The notes: generated from the sequence alone by a model not told the origin. A stretch of DNA of 64,000 bases from Acanthosepion pharaonis (GCA_903632075.3 CAHIKZ030005210.1:1265001-1329000); one strand, 5' to 3'. Shown: positions 53,405 through 63,330, numbered from the stretch's first letter. A program made the numbers and translations.

Positions 53405-53560
53405 GGATATCAAAATCAAGCAGATACAAAAATTTAACTGTTAACAGACAACTGAAAATGCGGTACTGAAATCTGAATGTGAATTGCAAAGATGTTTTTC
53501 AGAAACTAAGCAAAGCATTAATAGATAGGAAGATGCTATTAGTTCGGCACTCTTTTCTTT
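53405..53560 (+). mobile_element. LINE family L3 fragment, left part
   Basis: Encodes a DIKIKQIQKF-type block followed by RCFSETKQSINR, the region just after the RT motif (compare 17090-17230). The end, CGGCACTCTTTTCTTTG, is the reverse complement of the family's CAAAGAAAAGAGTGC word, so a short segment here is inverted relative to the rest. Confidence 0.7.
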
Positions 53561-53584
53561 GTAATATCAATCCTCTTACACAGA

Positions 53585-53702
53585 GCGATAATTTTGTGCG
53601 ATAATCTTAAGTGGTACTTAAGACCTGCTAGTGGTTTACAAAGGAGGCCATATATGAAGCAAGAGTAAGGATTGTGGGATGAGATAACAGATTGGTTGAC
53701 AC
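53585..53702 (-). mobile_element. Zinc-finger-encoding repeat, fragment within L3
   Basis: About 118 bp. The minus strand encodes SHNPYSCFIYGLLCKPLAGL then KYHLRLSHKII, a C2H2-like finger with the second Cys replaced. 111 bp (53590-53700) match 55861-55971 with a single difference. It sits between two parts of an L3 LINE. Confidence 0.8.
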
Positions 53703-53920
53703 TGGATAGAGATGTTATTTTATTGGTAAATACTGAAAATACCATGGACTGAGCATGTGAGCAATGAGGAAGTTTTAAGGATAAAAGGATTTGCAAAGTA
53801 ACTTGTACCCTAGGACACATTATGAGGAAAGAGGGCATGAAGAATATAATACTGACAAGCCATTGAAGGCCAGAGTACAATGGAATGAGAATAACTTGTA
53901 CTTGAAGCCTTGTACAAGAA
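53703..53920 (+). mobile_element. LINE family L3 fragment, right part
   Basis: Encodes a VNTENTMD-type remnant of RMLRISWTEH, then GHIMRKEGMKNIILTSH near 53815-53865. It continues the element interrupted at 53560. Confidence 0.78.
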
Positions 53921-53974
53921 CTAAGCTCTGCTTTGTAAATAACTATTTAATCAATAACATAGCGGATTAGATTG

Positions 53975-54325
53975 TTGGTTCATGAATTTGGTGACATAGC
54001 AATTGTGAGTTCAATCCCTGGGCTGGGCAGTGTATACTTGGACTCTGTGGAACAGGGTGAGCAATGACTGAGTAGTACTAAAAGTAAGAACTAGATTTGA
54101 TATCCTTAAGCAATGGAACAAGAACACTCTACCACTAGAGATTAAATAAAGGGCTCAGTTTGGAATTCCCTGTAAATTACATGGATTGATATACACCTGA
54201 TGAAGGCTGGGGGGCACAATGGCTGAAATGTGATAACAACAAACATGAGGACAATTGTCTGAGTGTAAATAATGATAACTCCTCATCCCAGAAATTCAAA
54301 CAGATATTTGAAGGAAGTTGTGATG
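53975..54325 (+). mobile_element. SINE family D, copy 2, with CTGATGA/GAAA motif
   Basis: A-box-like TTTGGTGACATAGC (53988-54000) and B-box-like GAGTTCAATCCC (54007-54018). Body GAACAGGGTGAGCAATGACT, AAATAAAGGGCTCAGTTTGG. The tail has CTGATGA (54197-54203) and GAAA (54235-54238). It continues to CAGAAATTCAAACAG near 54297, as in copy 1. Confidence 0.78.
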
Positions 54326-54329
54326 TATT

Positions 54330-55070
54330 AAGCCACTCCTGTTTGACTAAACACTCACAATTATTCTTCCAGGAATGATAACATGGCATTGGTTAATTGT
54401 TTGGTTTCTCTTAGCATTTAATCATTGTGTAGATCTTCTCCAGTTATTAGACAAAATATATTTTCCTTTGCAAATGATGATACAATGCAAAATGGATCAA
54501 TTTTGTATCCTTTGAAGATGGTTAATACAGGCTTCCATACATTTTTTTTTTAATACGTCCGATTTATTTTTGCTTTATACAAGCCTTCATATATTTGATT
54601 TTTTTTTTTTTGTTTCTCATTTAGTTCAAAGGGAACCCATTTATCGATTTTATTTTAAGCATTTATTTTTTTTCTTTTTTGTAAATTGTTCTTAAATGAT
54701 TTCACATGGCTCCTATGAATACACCAAAGAATCCTGTTTTTTTTTTTTTCAATTTTTTTTTCTTTCTTTTGCTTTCAAAACTTTATTGATTGGTACTTTA
54801 TTCTGAACTCTCCCTGGTTTTATAAACTAAAATCTCCATTTAAAATTTTTTTTAAAATAAAAAAAATCTTAGTGCATGTTCCGCATTAGTGTTGTCTCCA
54901 AATGAAGAATTTATGCTCTTTCAATCGTATTCTGGCCTAATTTGAATTCTTACAATTATCAAATATGAAAATCAGGAATTTGGATGCTTTCTGATATTTA
55001 AAATGGGTCATAAAATCACTGGAATGAAATAAAATTTTACTGCAAGACACACCGCTAACTCATTTTACAT
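54330..55070. other. Unassigned AT-rich sequence
   Basis: Several T runs; no element recognised. Confidence 0.5.
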
Positions 55071-55074
55071 TAAT

Positions 55075-55345
55075 GCAAGTGTGTCCCCAAAGCTCTATCC
55101 ATGAACCTACGTTGTTTTCTATCTTCATCAATGACCTTTCTGATGTCATCAATTCCAAACTAGGTATTTATGTCTGTTACTATTAATAGTCAGTCCAACA
55201 AAATAAAACTGGCAGATGCTCTCAAAAATGATCTCCAATCAGTTGTTAACTGGGGCAAGGAATGGCTTGTAAATTTTAAAACCTTCAAAATGAAACTTCT
55301 TTCATGCTTAACCCCAGAAGGGAGTGCCAATGTGCTGAGCTGTCC
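55075..55345 (+). mobile_element. LINE family L2, RT domain fragment
   Basis: Encodes, across frames, VSPKLYP (PQGS-box remnant), CFLSSSMTFLMSSIPN (LFLLFINDL remnant) and then in one frame SVTINSQSNKIKLADALKND, LQSVVNWGKEWLVNFKTFKM and KLLSCLTPEGS. The YADD box itself is lost in a gap near 55165. It continues conceptually with the post-RT part found at 57190. Confidence 0.78.
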
Positions 55346-55379
55346 ACTATTCTCCTTCATCTATCACATTTGTGTGCCA

Positions 55380-55762
55380 GAGCCTGGGTCTCCATGAATG
55401 GTTTTTTTGGTTTGCTCATCATGTGGCATGTCTTTGGTGTTTTAACCTGGTAGAGCCTGTCCCTCTCAAGGTTAGACCACATTCAATGAACTCCAAGTAG
55501 GTGGCTCGCTTTGGTTGCAAACAGATGGCCATTGTAGTTCATCTAAGCAACCCTTCTGCCCTGGTCGGAGACCTGCATTGAGGAGGTCCATTGCTATGTT
55601 AACACCACTCTCTCACATGAGTTTAGTCCACCAGCTGAAATGGTCTGTCGGTGCATAGCAACTTAGAGCTATCATGTGAGAGATTTAGGAGATAGTTAAG
55701 GACTAGGGATGTCCATCTACCTGAAGCTGCAGCATGCCAGACTATCCAGGGATTCCTATGCC

Positions 55763-55765
<3 letters not shown>
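55380..55765. other. G+C-rich block of unknown nature
   Basis: About 385 bp with clearly higher G+C than its surroundings (GCCTGTCCCTCTCAAGG, CCCTTCTGCCCTGGTCGGAG, TAGTCCACCAGCTGAAATGG). It has no partner here, no open frame of note and ends at a (TA)n array. Plausibly the 3' untranslated region of an unrecognised retroelement; a structured RNA is the alternative. Confidence 0.3.

Positions 55766-55766
<1 letters not shown>

Positions 55767-55793
<27 letters not shown>
55767..55793. repeat. (TA)n array
   Basis: About 13 TA units. Confidence 0.95.
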
Positions 55794-55794
<1 letters not shown>

Positions 55795-55797
<3 letters not shown>

Positions 55798-56165
55798 TAA
55801 TGAACTCTCCCGTTGGTTTCGATGTATGAGGATCTAACAACTTAATTTATTCAGTTATGAAATTTTGTGCGATAATCTTAAGTGGTACTTAAGACCTACT
55901 AGTGGTTTACAAAGGAGGCCATATATGAAGCAAGAGTAAGGATTGTGGGATGAGATAACAGATTGGTTGACCTTTTAGATCTTGCTCTTGCTTCTTGAAG
56001 ATGATTCAGACAAGCTGATTGAAAACTGCTGAGTCCACTAAAACATGTTGATTTCCATTCTACCCACTCCAAGACTAAATGCTCGAGGGTGTTATGAGGT
56101 ATATTGACAGCTCACAAGTTGCTCTTCAGCTTGTTTTTGTATCTTAGTCACAGGCGTGCTACATT
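55795..56165 (-). mobile_element. Zinc-finger-encoding repeat, copy 2
   Basis: On the minus strand, frames encode KNKLKSNL-, LSSFQSACLNHLQEARARSK and RSTNL, then a C2H2-like finger (IYGLLCKPLVGLKYHLRLSH region, 55880-55925) and a stop. The 3' part reads TTGTTAGATCCTCATACATC, GAAACCAACGGGAGAGTTCA. It is flanked by short (TA)n on both sides. It aligns with 61885-62135. Probably the C-terminal end of a retroelement ORF. Confidence 0.72.
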
Positions 56166-56194
56166 CCTGTAGCCCTTATATATATATATATATT

Positions 56195-56670
56195 AAATGA
56201 TAATAATAGAAATCAATAAATATATAAGAAAAGAATAAAAGTATAAAATTATCATCAAATATATGAGAACATTTATTATTTTTTGTTGTTAGAAATTGAC
56301 TATTCTGAACCAATAAAAAAAATAATGTTATGACTTGATATCTTTTTCCAACAAATTTGAAAATGTATCTGCATTTAAACAAAAATGTTTATGTTCAATA
56401 AATCAGGAAAATATAAAAGAATAAAATTATAGGCAAATTTTAAAAAAGTTTGAATAATAAATAATAGGGAAGAAAATCGATGCTACTGAATAGTCAGAGA
56501 TAAGCAAAACAAACATTACGACTCATAATGCCTTTCCTACAATTTCAAAAGTTACATGCTGCTTAATAAAAAAAGAAACGTTATGCTTAAACATAAAATA
56601 GAGTAGAATTATTCATGCCAATGTATAAGTAATTTAACAAATACAGGGAATTGAATGTTCTTAACCTTTA
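56195..56670. other. Unassigned AT-rich sequence
   Basis: No motif recognised. Confidence 0.5.
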
Positions 56671-56672
56671 AC

Positions 56673-56752
56673 AGGAAGCAGAGTCAAAAATAATAAAAAG
56701 GGAGTAATGCCTCTGCATTACTCCCTTTTTATTACTTTTGACTCTGCTTCCT
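56673..56752. repeat. Near-perfect hairpin, 38-bp arms, 4-nt loop
   Basis: Arm 56673-56710 starts AGGAAGCAGAGTCAAAAATA and arm 56715-56752 is its reverse complement with one mismatch. The loop is CTCT. The right-hand sequence continues to CTCAACTGCAGTAGCC without symmetry. The perfection suggests a recent origin or selection. The loop is too short for a typical animal pre-microRNA. Confidence 0.92.
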
Positions 56753-56759
56753 CAACTGC

Positions 56760-57185
56760 AGTAGCCTCATTCTGAATTTCAAGCAAGGTGATTTTTACTG
56801 TTGCTATAGCAGGACATGAAAACACAACCATGGGATTCAAATATAACATTTGTTCAACAAATAGTCACCTACAATTGTTGGACAAACATTTTGCTTTGGG
56901 AATAAATCATCTTTAGAGTGCTAATGGTTAATATAATAAGAATTCTTAATGAGACATTCTTAATAAACTAAACTTGCTAAATAACACTTATTTTAAAAAA
57001 TAAAGTAATCGATGTATACTACGACTTATCTTAAAAAAAAATAAACAAATATGTATTTTAATAATTAAAGATTATAAACACATAATAAAATAAAATGAAT
57101 ATATAATAAACAATGAAAAATATAAGAATAAATGGATAATTAAAATAACCAGGTCTTCCCTTTTAAAATACGACATTGCTTTCTT
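56760..57185. other. Unassigned AT-rich sequence
   Basis: No motif recognised. Confidence 0.5.
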
Positions 57186-57189
57186 TGAG

Positions 57190-57960
57190 CGATGAAAAAC
57201 ATGTCTGTCCACTCCGACATCAAAATGAAACTACTGTCTTTTAATTACCATAGAGAACCTTTTCCGCCTTCCATCAGCATGGCTGATGCTAACATCCAAG
57301 AGAGTGACTCCTTGCACATGCTTGGGCTAATGTTTTCCACTGACATGATTATATTGAATCAATTGCTAGGTCAACTGCTAGGAAAGTTGGTCCACTGTGT
57401 TGTGCCAGACAGTTTTTCTGGCCAGAATGCATTTTGCAGATTTATAAGTCTACTATTCATCCATGCTTTGAATATTGCTGCCATATATGGTCTGACGCTC
57501 CATATATCTTGAGATTCTTGATAAAATCCAGAGAAAAAATGAAATGTTATCAGTCCTGACCTAACATCACAACTAGAGTCACTATCCCATCATTTCTTTC
57601 TGTCTTTCCTATAAATATTTCCATGGCCATTGTTCTAATGAGCTTTTCTCCTCGGCCGCATGAATATAAGCATACTACTAGATTGGCAGTTAGGTCTCAT
57701 TATTTACTGATGAACTAGCTAGATGCAACTGTATGTTCTACTCTCATAGTATCTCTTCTCACCTGTGGATCTCTTAGTTTCTTGTTTCCCTGCTACCTAT
57801 AATCTTCAAAAATTTAAATGCAATGTCAGTCACCATCTTTTGTCTTCCTGAAACCTATTCTTTTATTGTTCTTGGGAACGATAATATTAGCTGTTGCCCT
57901 ACAAGAAAACTTTTGGCATTCACTGACTGAGCAGTCAGTACTGCTTTTTGTTGAAATCAA
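57190..57960 (+). mobile_element. LINE family L2, post-RT region
   Basis: One open stretch (57192-57512) encodes SDIKMKLLSFNYHREPFPPS, ISMADANIQESDSLHMLGL and GKLVHCVVPDSFSGQNAF. Other frames continue with FIHALNIAAIYG, IPSFLSVFPINISMAIVLMS, HTTRLAVRSH and LFPCYL. The tail after 57830 is degenerate. It is the longest L2 piece here. No RT catalytic box; inactive. Confidence 0.85.
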
Positions 57961-58077
57961 TAAAATATTTCTCTTAAAATAATTTTTCAGAAAAACAGCT
58001 TTCTCAAGTCCTATAGCTGTTATTGCTCTTTCCAGTATTGACGGAAGGTTTTCTTCCAAACCTTTTATTTGAAGTAG

Positions 58078-58330
58078 TATGGAATGCCAACATCTTCATT
58101 ATATCATTATTTTCTCTTTGAGTTACATGTTCTATCCATTTTAATTGTTGCTGCTATTGAAAGTCCTCAAGTGACGTGGTTTCTCTTATTTGGTACAGTT
58201 CTTTGTTTGTGATTCTGTAGTGCCAGTACACAAGGTTCAAAAAGAGATAATCTTTGCCAAGACACTCAAGCTTCACTCGCTCAAAGTCAAAGCCTTTTTT
58301 TTTCTTTTTGATCTTAGGTAGCAGGTGTAT
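58078..58330 (-). mobile_element. LINE fragment, another RTE-like family
   Basis: The minus strand encodes, with frameshifts, remnants of an ITNKELYQIRETTSLEDFQ-type block then QQQLKWIEHVTQRENNDIIK. This resembles the C-terminal region of endonuclease-RT elements but is distinct from L3 in wording. Single copy in the window. Confidence 0.6.
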
Positions 58331-58590
58331 ACGGCTGATAGTTTAAATATTTCTGAACAGGTTTGGCAACATACATGACATCCATATGAAAGTCTCAATC
58401 TGATGAGGCTGTTTCAAAACATGACTCTTGTTTTCAGGTTGATGTAGCAATATGATCAACTGGAAATGCCAGAAACACCAAAAGTAGTAGATTTCCAAAG
58501 CCATATCTCATAACCAGTTGATATGCAACGCATATATACAACGTTAATATACAACGATATTTGAAGGAAGTGATGTATTAAGTCAAAAAA

Positions 58591-58752
58591 AATTTTCTGC
58601 AAGGTAAAGAGGAAAAGACACCCCCCCCAGCAAAAAAACAGTTGTTTTTCATTGGTTTTTAAGGGAAAAAAAAGTAATTTTGGTTTAATCTTGTTCACAA
58701 TTTATCAAATTAACAATTTCTTTTTTAATGAGACGTAGACATTTTTGTTTTA
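58591..58752. repeat. 160-bp direct repeat, copy 1
   Basis: AATTTTCTGCAAGGTAAAGA to GACATTTTTGTTTTA. About 96% identical to 59302-59462, 711 bp downstream. Differences are confined mostly to C and A runs plus a few substitutions. Confidence 0.92.
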
Positions 58753-59301
58753 CCAAACCAAAAAGGAGGCTAAATTTGGTATCATTTAAAAAAGAAATCT
58801 GTCTATTCTCATATAAAAATCAACTTGTAAAACTTGATTTCCAGCTTTTTTGTTTTTTTTATTTGAGATATATTAATTGAACTAATGTCACTTATTCAGG
58901 TTTTTCAACAATTCTGTTAGGGACTCAACAACTGAAATTTTTTAAGGGCAGATTGGGTTAAGAGAAAAGAGTCACTGAAATTTATGAAAAATACCAAAAA
59001 AAACCCAAAAAACCCCAAAACACCAGAATATATTTAACAGTGTATCAAAAATTGGCCAATAGCAGAAGAAAAATAGCATTACAGCAAAGGAGTGTTAAAA
59101 TGCAAAGAGCAAAAGTGCTCAACAGTGCCAAAATACTGTACCAGAACATATATTATTAAACACACACAAAAGAATCCTAAACATCTCCAAAAGGAGCGCA
59201 CTTGAAAAGACACAGAAAAGTAGAGTGCTCAAAGCCATAATCACAGAACAAATTATACAAATCATAATTTCCCGAAGCAGGTCTGACTGAATACGACTGT
59301 C
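58753..59301. other. Spacer between the direct repeats
   Basis: 549 bp. Contains A-rich runs near 58995-59020. The minus-strand frame 59343-59119 is hydrophobic (VLFLFTLQKI; IICSVIMALSTLLFCVFSSA) but has no domain I recognise. If the repeats are LTRs this would be the internal region of a tiny element, but TG..CA ends and a primer-binding site are not seen. Confidence 0.35.
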
Positions 59302-59462
59302 AATTTTCTGCAAGGTAAAGAGGAAAAGGACACCCCCCAGCAAAAAAACAGTTGTTTTTCATTGGTTTTTAAGAAAAAAAAAAGTAATTTTGGTTTAATC
59401 TTGTTCACAATTTATCAAATTAACAATTTCTGTTTTAATGAGACATAGACATTTTTGTTTTA
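59302..59462. repeat. 160-bp direct repeat, copy 2
   Basis: Second copy of 58591-58752. The flanks differ immediately outside the repeat, so the boundaries are sharp. Confidence 0.92.
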
Positions 59463-59464
59463 AT

Positions 59465-60425
59465 TTTTAAAAAATGATTAAATAAGTTTCTTATCGCTTG
59501 ATGACAAATGTCAGGAAATAACATTGATTGATGACTGGAGAAGTGAAAATTCATAATTTTGACTTAAAGTAAATTAATATTTGTTTTAATTTAAATTGTT
59601 TTAATTACCCAAATGTTCTTTTAAGATAAAGTTCAACCTTTCTTCTTTAAAATAGCATGAACATTAATGCATGAAATTTAAATTTAAATACTTTTAATTT
59701 AATTTTAAAATTAGGTATTGCTGTGATTTTTCTTAAAATGTCCTTTAACAAAATTTAACACATTTAATGATGTAATTTAAAATATCTCATAAAATTTATT
59801 TTTATATAACTTTAAAAAATAATTTTGAACATTTAAAATTAAATCTTAAGGCATTGAAACAGATGAAAACTTCCTTTTAATTGCCAAAAATAGACTTTGT
59901 CGGTTTCTCCTCTTTGCTTCACATATGAACTGGTCAAAAACTTTCTCGGTAATGTTCACTGAATCCAGGTCTTAAGAAGGGTTGAAGAATATTCTCCATT
60001 AGTTAAAACTTTTTAAAAGTCAGTAAAAATACAGAACTTTTGATGTGACACTAAAGGTGTCAGACATTGCCTATATAATCTTCAAAACCAAATAATACAA
60101 ATTTTTCATTTAAATCGGCCTGACTATAAGTCCTTTGAATCAGCAAGTCTTTGATTTCAGCCGCATACAATAAAGACATCATCACATCAGTAGAAAGTGT
60201 CTGCTGGCTTAATATGGCTGAAAAGCAAGCAAAAAAATTTCTGCTTTTTGGTGGCTTTCACTCTGTGATCCCCCACCTTAGTATTCATCTTCAGGTAAAA
60301 GCGGAGATTTCCACATATTAAAAATAATTAATTTTTTCCTTATGTTTTTCAATGTTACATATTCTCAATATGAGACATTTTTTGTTTTTGTGTTAGTATT
60401 CCGAATTTCTTTCTTGAATTGGCAA
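59465..60425. other. Unassigned AT-rich sequence
   Basis: Near 1 kb with no recognised element. It may be the body of the element ending at the ribozyme-like motif at 60439. Confidence 0.4.
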
Positions 60426-60438
60426 TGAAGAGTTCTAC

Positions 60439-60464
60439 CTGAAGACGGTCGCGAGACCAGAAAC
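60439..60464 (+). ncRNA. Hammerhead-like core with GCGA-capped helix II
   Basis: CTGAAGA (60439-60445), then helix II GGTC (60447-60450) with GNRA loop GCGA (60451-60454) and GACC (60455-60458), then GAAAC (60460-60464) followed by ACGTAA, which fits a minimal helix III and a cleavage triplet. The C and A next to helix II replace the usual G-C pair. Helix I complementarity is not evident. Likely part of a Penelope-like repeat end. Confidence 0.5.
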
Positions 60465-60564
60465 ACGTAACAATAAATCCACATTACAACCAAAAACGTT
60501 TGCAGCACCTCTCTTCCCTTCTTTTTAATATACATACTTTTCTCTTGTTGGAACCACTACAACC

Positions 60565-60590
60565 TCTTTCTTTTATATATATATATATAA
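60565..60590. repeat. Short (TA)n
   Basis: About nine TA units after a CTTTC-rich stretch. Confidence 0.9.
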
Positions 60591-60847
60591 AAACTGAAGC
60601 AACCATCCAGAAAAAAAAAATAATTATAGTGTGAGACAGCATTTTTAAATGTTCATGAAAAAATATCATTTATTCTAAATATGTTATGCTGCATTTGTCA
60701 TCTGACTTACTTCATGTTTATCACATGAGTTGCTGCTCAATTTATGTTTCAATTTTCCAAATACTAATGCAACAATATAATCCACTCTTCAAAACGCTTT
60801 AAATTTCTTATTACACACTACCTCGATGATGTTACTTTTTTTCCTTT

Positions 60848-60915
60848 CTTTTTTTTTTTTTTTTTTTTTTTTTTCTTTAACTGTTTCACCCCCAAGCAAG
60901 GTGACACTATTTAAA
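60848..60915 (-). mobile_element. Short LINE-L2-type 3' end with poly(A)
   Basis: Minus strand: AGTGTCACCTTGCTTGGGGG, TGAAACAGTTAAAG, then a run of about 27 A (T at 60848-60874). This resembles the L2 3' terminus (compare 47716-47760). It may be an extreme 5'-truncated LINE or a SINE tail. Confidence 0.55.
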
Positions 60916-60919
60916 TGAG

Positions 60920-61190
60920 ACCTAATTGAGCTATGGTCAGAGAGATGTATAAATACACATGGAGACCTACCAAACTCCATCTGCAATATACTTGTTGACA
61001 ATACAAATATAATAGCCTCATGTACATGTAAAAAAAATGGTAAAGGTAGAAGTATTAATAAAACAGAAAAAGGCAATACTCAATAACATCAAGTATGAAC
61101 ACAGCCACAATGTGCTGACCATGTTTGGAAAATAAAACATTCCAATAACTCTAGATACAATTCATTCAGTCAGTTAGAAGTAAAAATAAA
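60920..61190. other. Unassigned sequence
   Basis: No partner found. Confidence 0.45.
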
Positions 61191-61195
61191 TTCAT

Positions 61196-61232
61196 CCTTG
61201 ATAATGGCTAAAAGTATAGCCAAAAGGGCTTG
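61196..61232 (+). repeat. Degenerate hammerhead-like stem-loop
   Basis: CTTGATAA is followed by TGGCT (61205-61209) and AGCCA (61218-61222), a perfect 5-bp helix, then AAAG. The core boxes are mutated relative to CTGANGA and GAAA. Only the geometry suggests a relic. Confidence 0.25.
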
Positions 61233-61239
61233 GACATAT

Positions 61240-61860
61240 AGAACATTCGGATAATTTCTATATAATTTGGGCCCAGAAAACATTCTTAGAACACAAGGAA
61301 CACAACTTGTTCTCATCCTTATGAAGATTTTAATCATTTTTAATCTTATTTTTATTTTAAAGCTTTGTAACAGTTGAATCTCATACCTTTATAAAATGAT
61401 CAAGTTTGATATCAGTGTTATTTAGCTTTCAAATTCCTAGTATTTTTAAAATTTTATTGTAAAGTTTGCTAAAATTGTTTATATCTCTTTAAAAAAAAAA
61501 ACCAAGGGAAATGTTTTTACTGTGTTGTTGCACTTTTACTCCTTTTTCTTTTAACAAAAATAAAACACTTTTTGATTCTTTTTAGAAATGACTAAATCTT
61601 TTAGTTGTGAGAAATTCGTTTTAGACGGTAAAACTTAAATTTTTTAGATAAAATTGAAGACCCTTTATTATTTATTTATTAAGTTGCTGTGATAATTTAT
61701 ATTTAATTCTTATTAAACATCTGTAAGCAAATTTAAAATTTGCTTTTATTTATTATTCACTGTCCTGCAGTAATTGGTATTCTTGTACTTTATCAAAATA
61801 TATACACAAGTTAAACCACAATATATATGATGATGCCTTTCTGCTTAGAGTATTATTGAT
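61240..61860. other. Unassigned AT-rich sequence
   Basis: Nothing recognised. Confidence 0.5.
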
Positions 61861-61889
61861 GCAATATTATATATATATATATATATACT

Positions 61890-62127
61890 CAGCAATTTTC
61901 AATCTGCTTGTCTGAATCATCTTCAAGAAGTGAGAGCAAGATCTAAAAGGTCAACCAATCTAACAGTGATCTCATCTCACAATCCTCACACTTGCTCCAT
62001 ATGTGGCCTCCTTTGTAAATCACTAGGAGGTCTTAAATGCCACTTAAGATTAGCGCATAAACTTTCATAACTGAATCAATAAGCTGGCAGATCCTCATAT
62101 GTCGAAACTGACGGGAGAGTCCATTAT

Positions 62128-62131
<4 letters not shown>
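61890..62131 (+). mobile_element. Zinc-finger-encoding repeat, copy 3, intact finger
   Basis: The plus frame encodes RARSKRSTNLTVISSHNPHT and then CSICGLLCKSLGGLKCH followed by LRLAHKLS and a stop at 62068-62070. Cysteines are at 61993-61995 and 62002-62004, histidines at 62041-62043 and 62056-62058, a clean C-x2-C-x12-H-x4-H. The 3' part to GACGGGAGAGTCCATTATTA matches copy 2, and (TA)n lies at both ends. A C-terminal finger followed by a short 3' UTR fits a retroelement ORF end; host gene is less likely. Confidence 0.75.

Positions 62132-62170
<39 letters not shown>
62132..62170. repeat. (TA)n array
   Basis: About 19 TA units at the end of the zinc-finger repeat. Confidence 0.95.
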
Positions 62171-62173
<3 letters not shown>

Positions 62174-62174
62174 G

Positions 62175-62755
62175 TGTTTTTATTTTTAAAGTGCATGCTA
62201 AAATTGAATTGTCACCCTAAATTTGTTCTATTCAATGAAAAATGCAACATATTAAAATTTTAAGGAAATTGCATAATATTTAGAAGGCACCTTTGTTTGT
62301 TAAAACTTAAAATATATAAGGTGGACAAAAAATAAACCCTTTTTGATTTTACAATTAATAACAAACCATTAGTTGAATCATTACAAATTATACATGTTAG
62401 AAAACTAGAAATATTTTTTTTATATACCAGTGAAAAATTTAACAGATGTTTCTTATTTTTAGACCCCAATTATGGCAAGTGGATCTAATGTCAAGCAGAA
62501 AAGTGTAGTTTGGAAGGCTTTTAAGATTTCTATTGATAACCAAAGTAAAGCAATATGTCAACTGCAGCTAACTTAAGTGATTTATATAAAGAAATTGTTC
62601 TTTATTTTTTAAACTCATACCCGATTTTTAAATAAAAAGAATATCTAACTTTATTTCATAAGCTTTTGTATTCATTTTTCTACTAAATGTTTTATTAATA
62701 AATGTACTTTGTTCATTAAGTTTACCAAACCAACTGTAGGACCTGAAAATAATGA
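62175..62755. other. Unassigned sequence
   Basis: No motif recognised. Confidence 0.5.
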
Positions 62756-62764
62756 ATTTTAATC

Positions 62765-63330
62765 ATTGCAAGTGTGACATCGAGATCCAGACATATTGGG
62801 ATGGCCAAAGACACATTCCAAAAACTAGGCAGAGTATTACGTGACAGGGAGATTTCTTTGGTAACAAAGAAAAGAATACTGAGTTGCTATGTGACATCTG
62901 TCCTCCTTACAAGAGCAAATGCTGGACGGTCTCCTCAAAGATGAAGAAGAGACTCTAAGCAACGGAGGTATGGTTCTACAGAAGGATGCTAAGGATATCA
63001 TGGACCAAGCGTATGAGCAACAATGAGGTTTTGGAGAAGATGCAAACAAGGAGAAAGGTTATATTTAACATCAGGAAGAGTCAGCTGAAATTTCTGAGAT
63101 ACATTATGAGAAAGGAAGGGTTGGAGAATCTGATACTCACAGGTCGAATAGCGGAAAAGAGGGACAAGGGAAAGCAATGCATGACATACCTAGCAGGCTT
63201 AAGCAAGTGGATGCATGGTCTGAGGGAGGTAGCAAAGGGACAAAACCTATTTAGAGCTACAAGAGACAGGGGAAAGTCGAGAGTCATGATCGTCCACTTC
63301 CTGAAGGGACACAGGACATAAAAAGAAAGA
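62765..63330 (+). mobile_element. LINE family L3, post-RT region to 3' end
   Basis: Starts near GACATCGAGATCCAGACATA (the DTEIRRRI-type block), then KDTFQKLGRVLRDREISLVT, KKRILSCYVTSVLL, MKKRL, and in one open stretch of 111 codons (62986-63321) MLRISWTKRMSNNEVLEKMQ, LKFLRYIMRKEGLENLILTG, RDKGKQCMTYLAGLSKWM and KSRVMIVHFLKGHRT. It is the most complete L3 C-terminus in the window. The role of this region, after the RT domain, is unknown. Confidence 0.9.

Noticed and set aside
55170..55397. Independent small protein gene
   Set aside because: Its product aligns with the reverse transcriptase region of LINE L2 and loses homology at both ends.
56673..56752. microRNA precursor
   Set aside because: A 4-nt loop and 38 nearly perfect pairs are unlike animal pre-miRNAs, which have larger loops and bulges. 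Left as a hairpin of unknown function.
58591..59462. LTR retrotransposon
   Set aside because: Direct repeats are present but lack TG..CA ends, a primer-binding site, a polypurine tract, and gag/pol signals. Kept only as a direct repeat.
61890..62131. Host C2H2 zinc-finger gene exon
   Set aside because: Three copies in the window, (TA)n edges and a single C-terminal finger followed by a stop fit a retroelement ORF end better.
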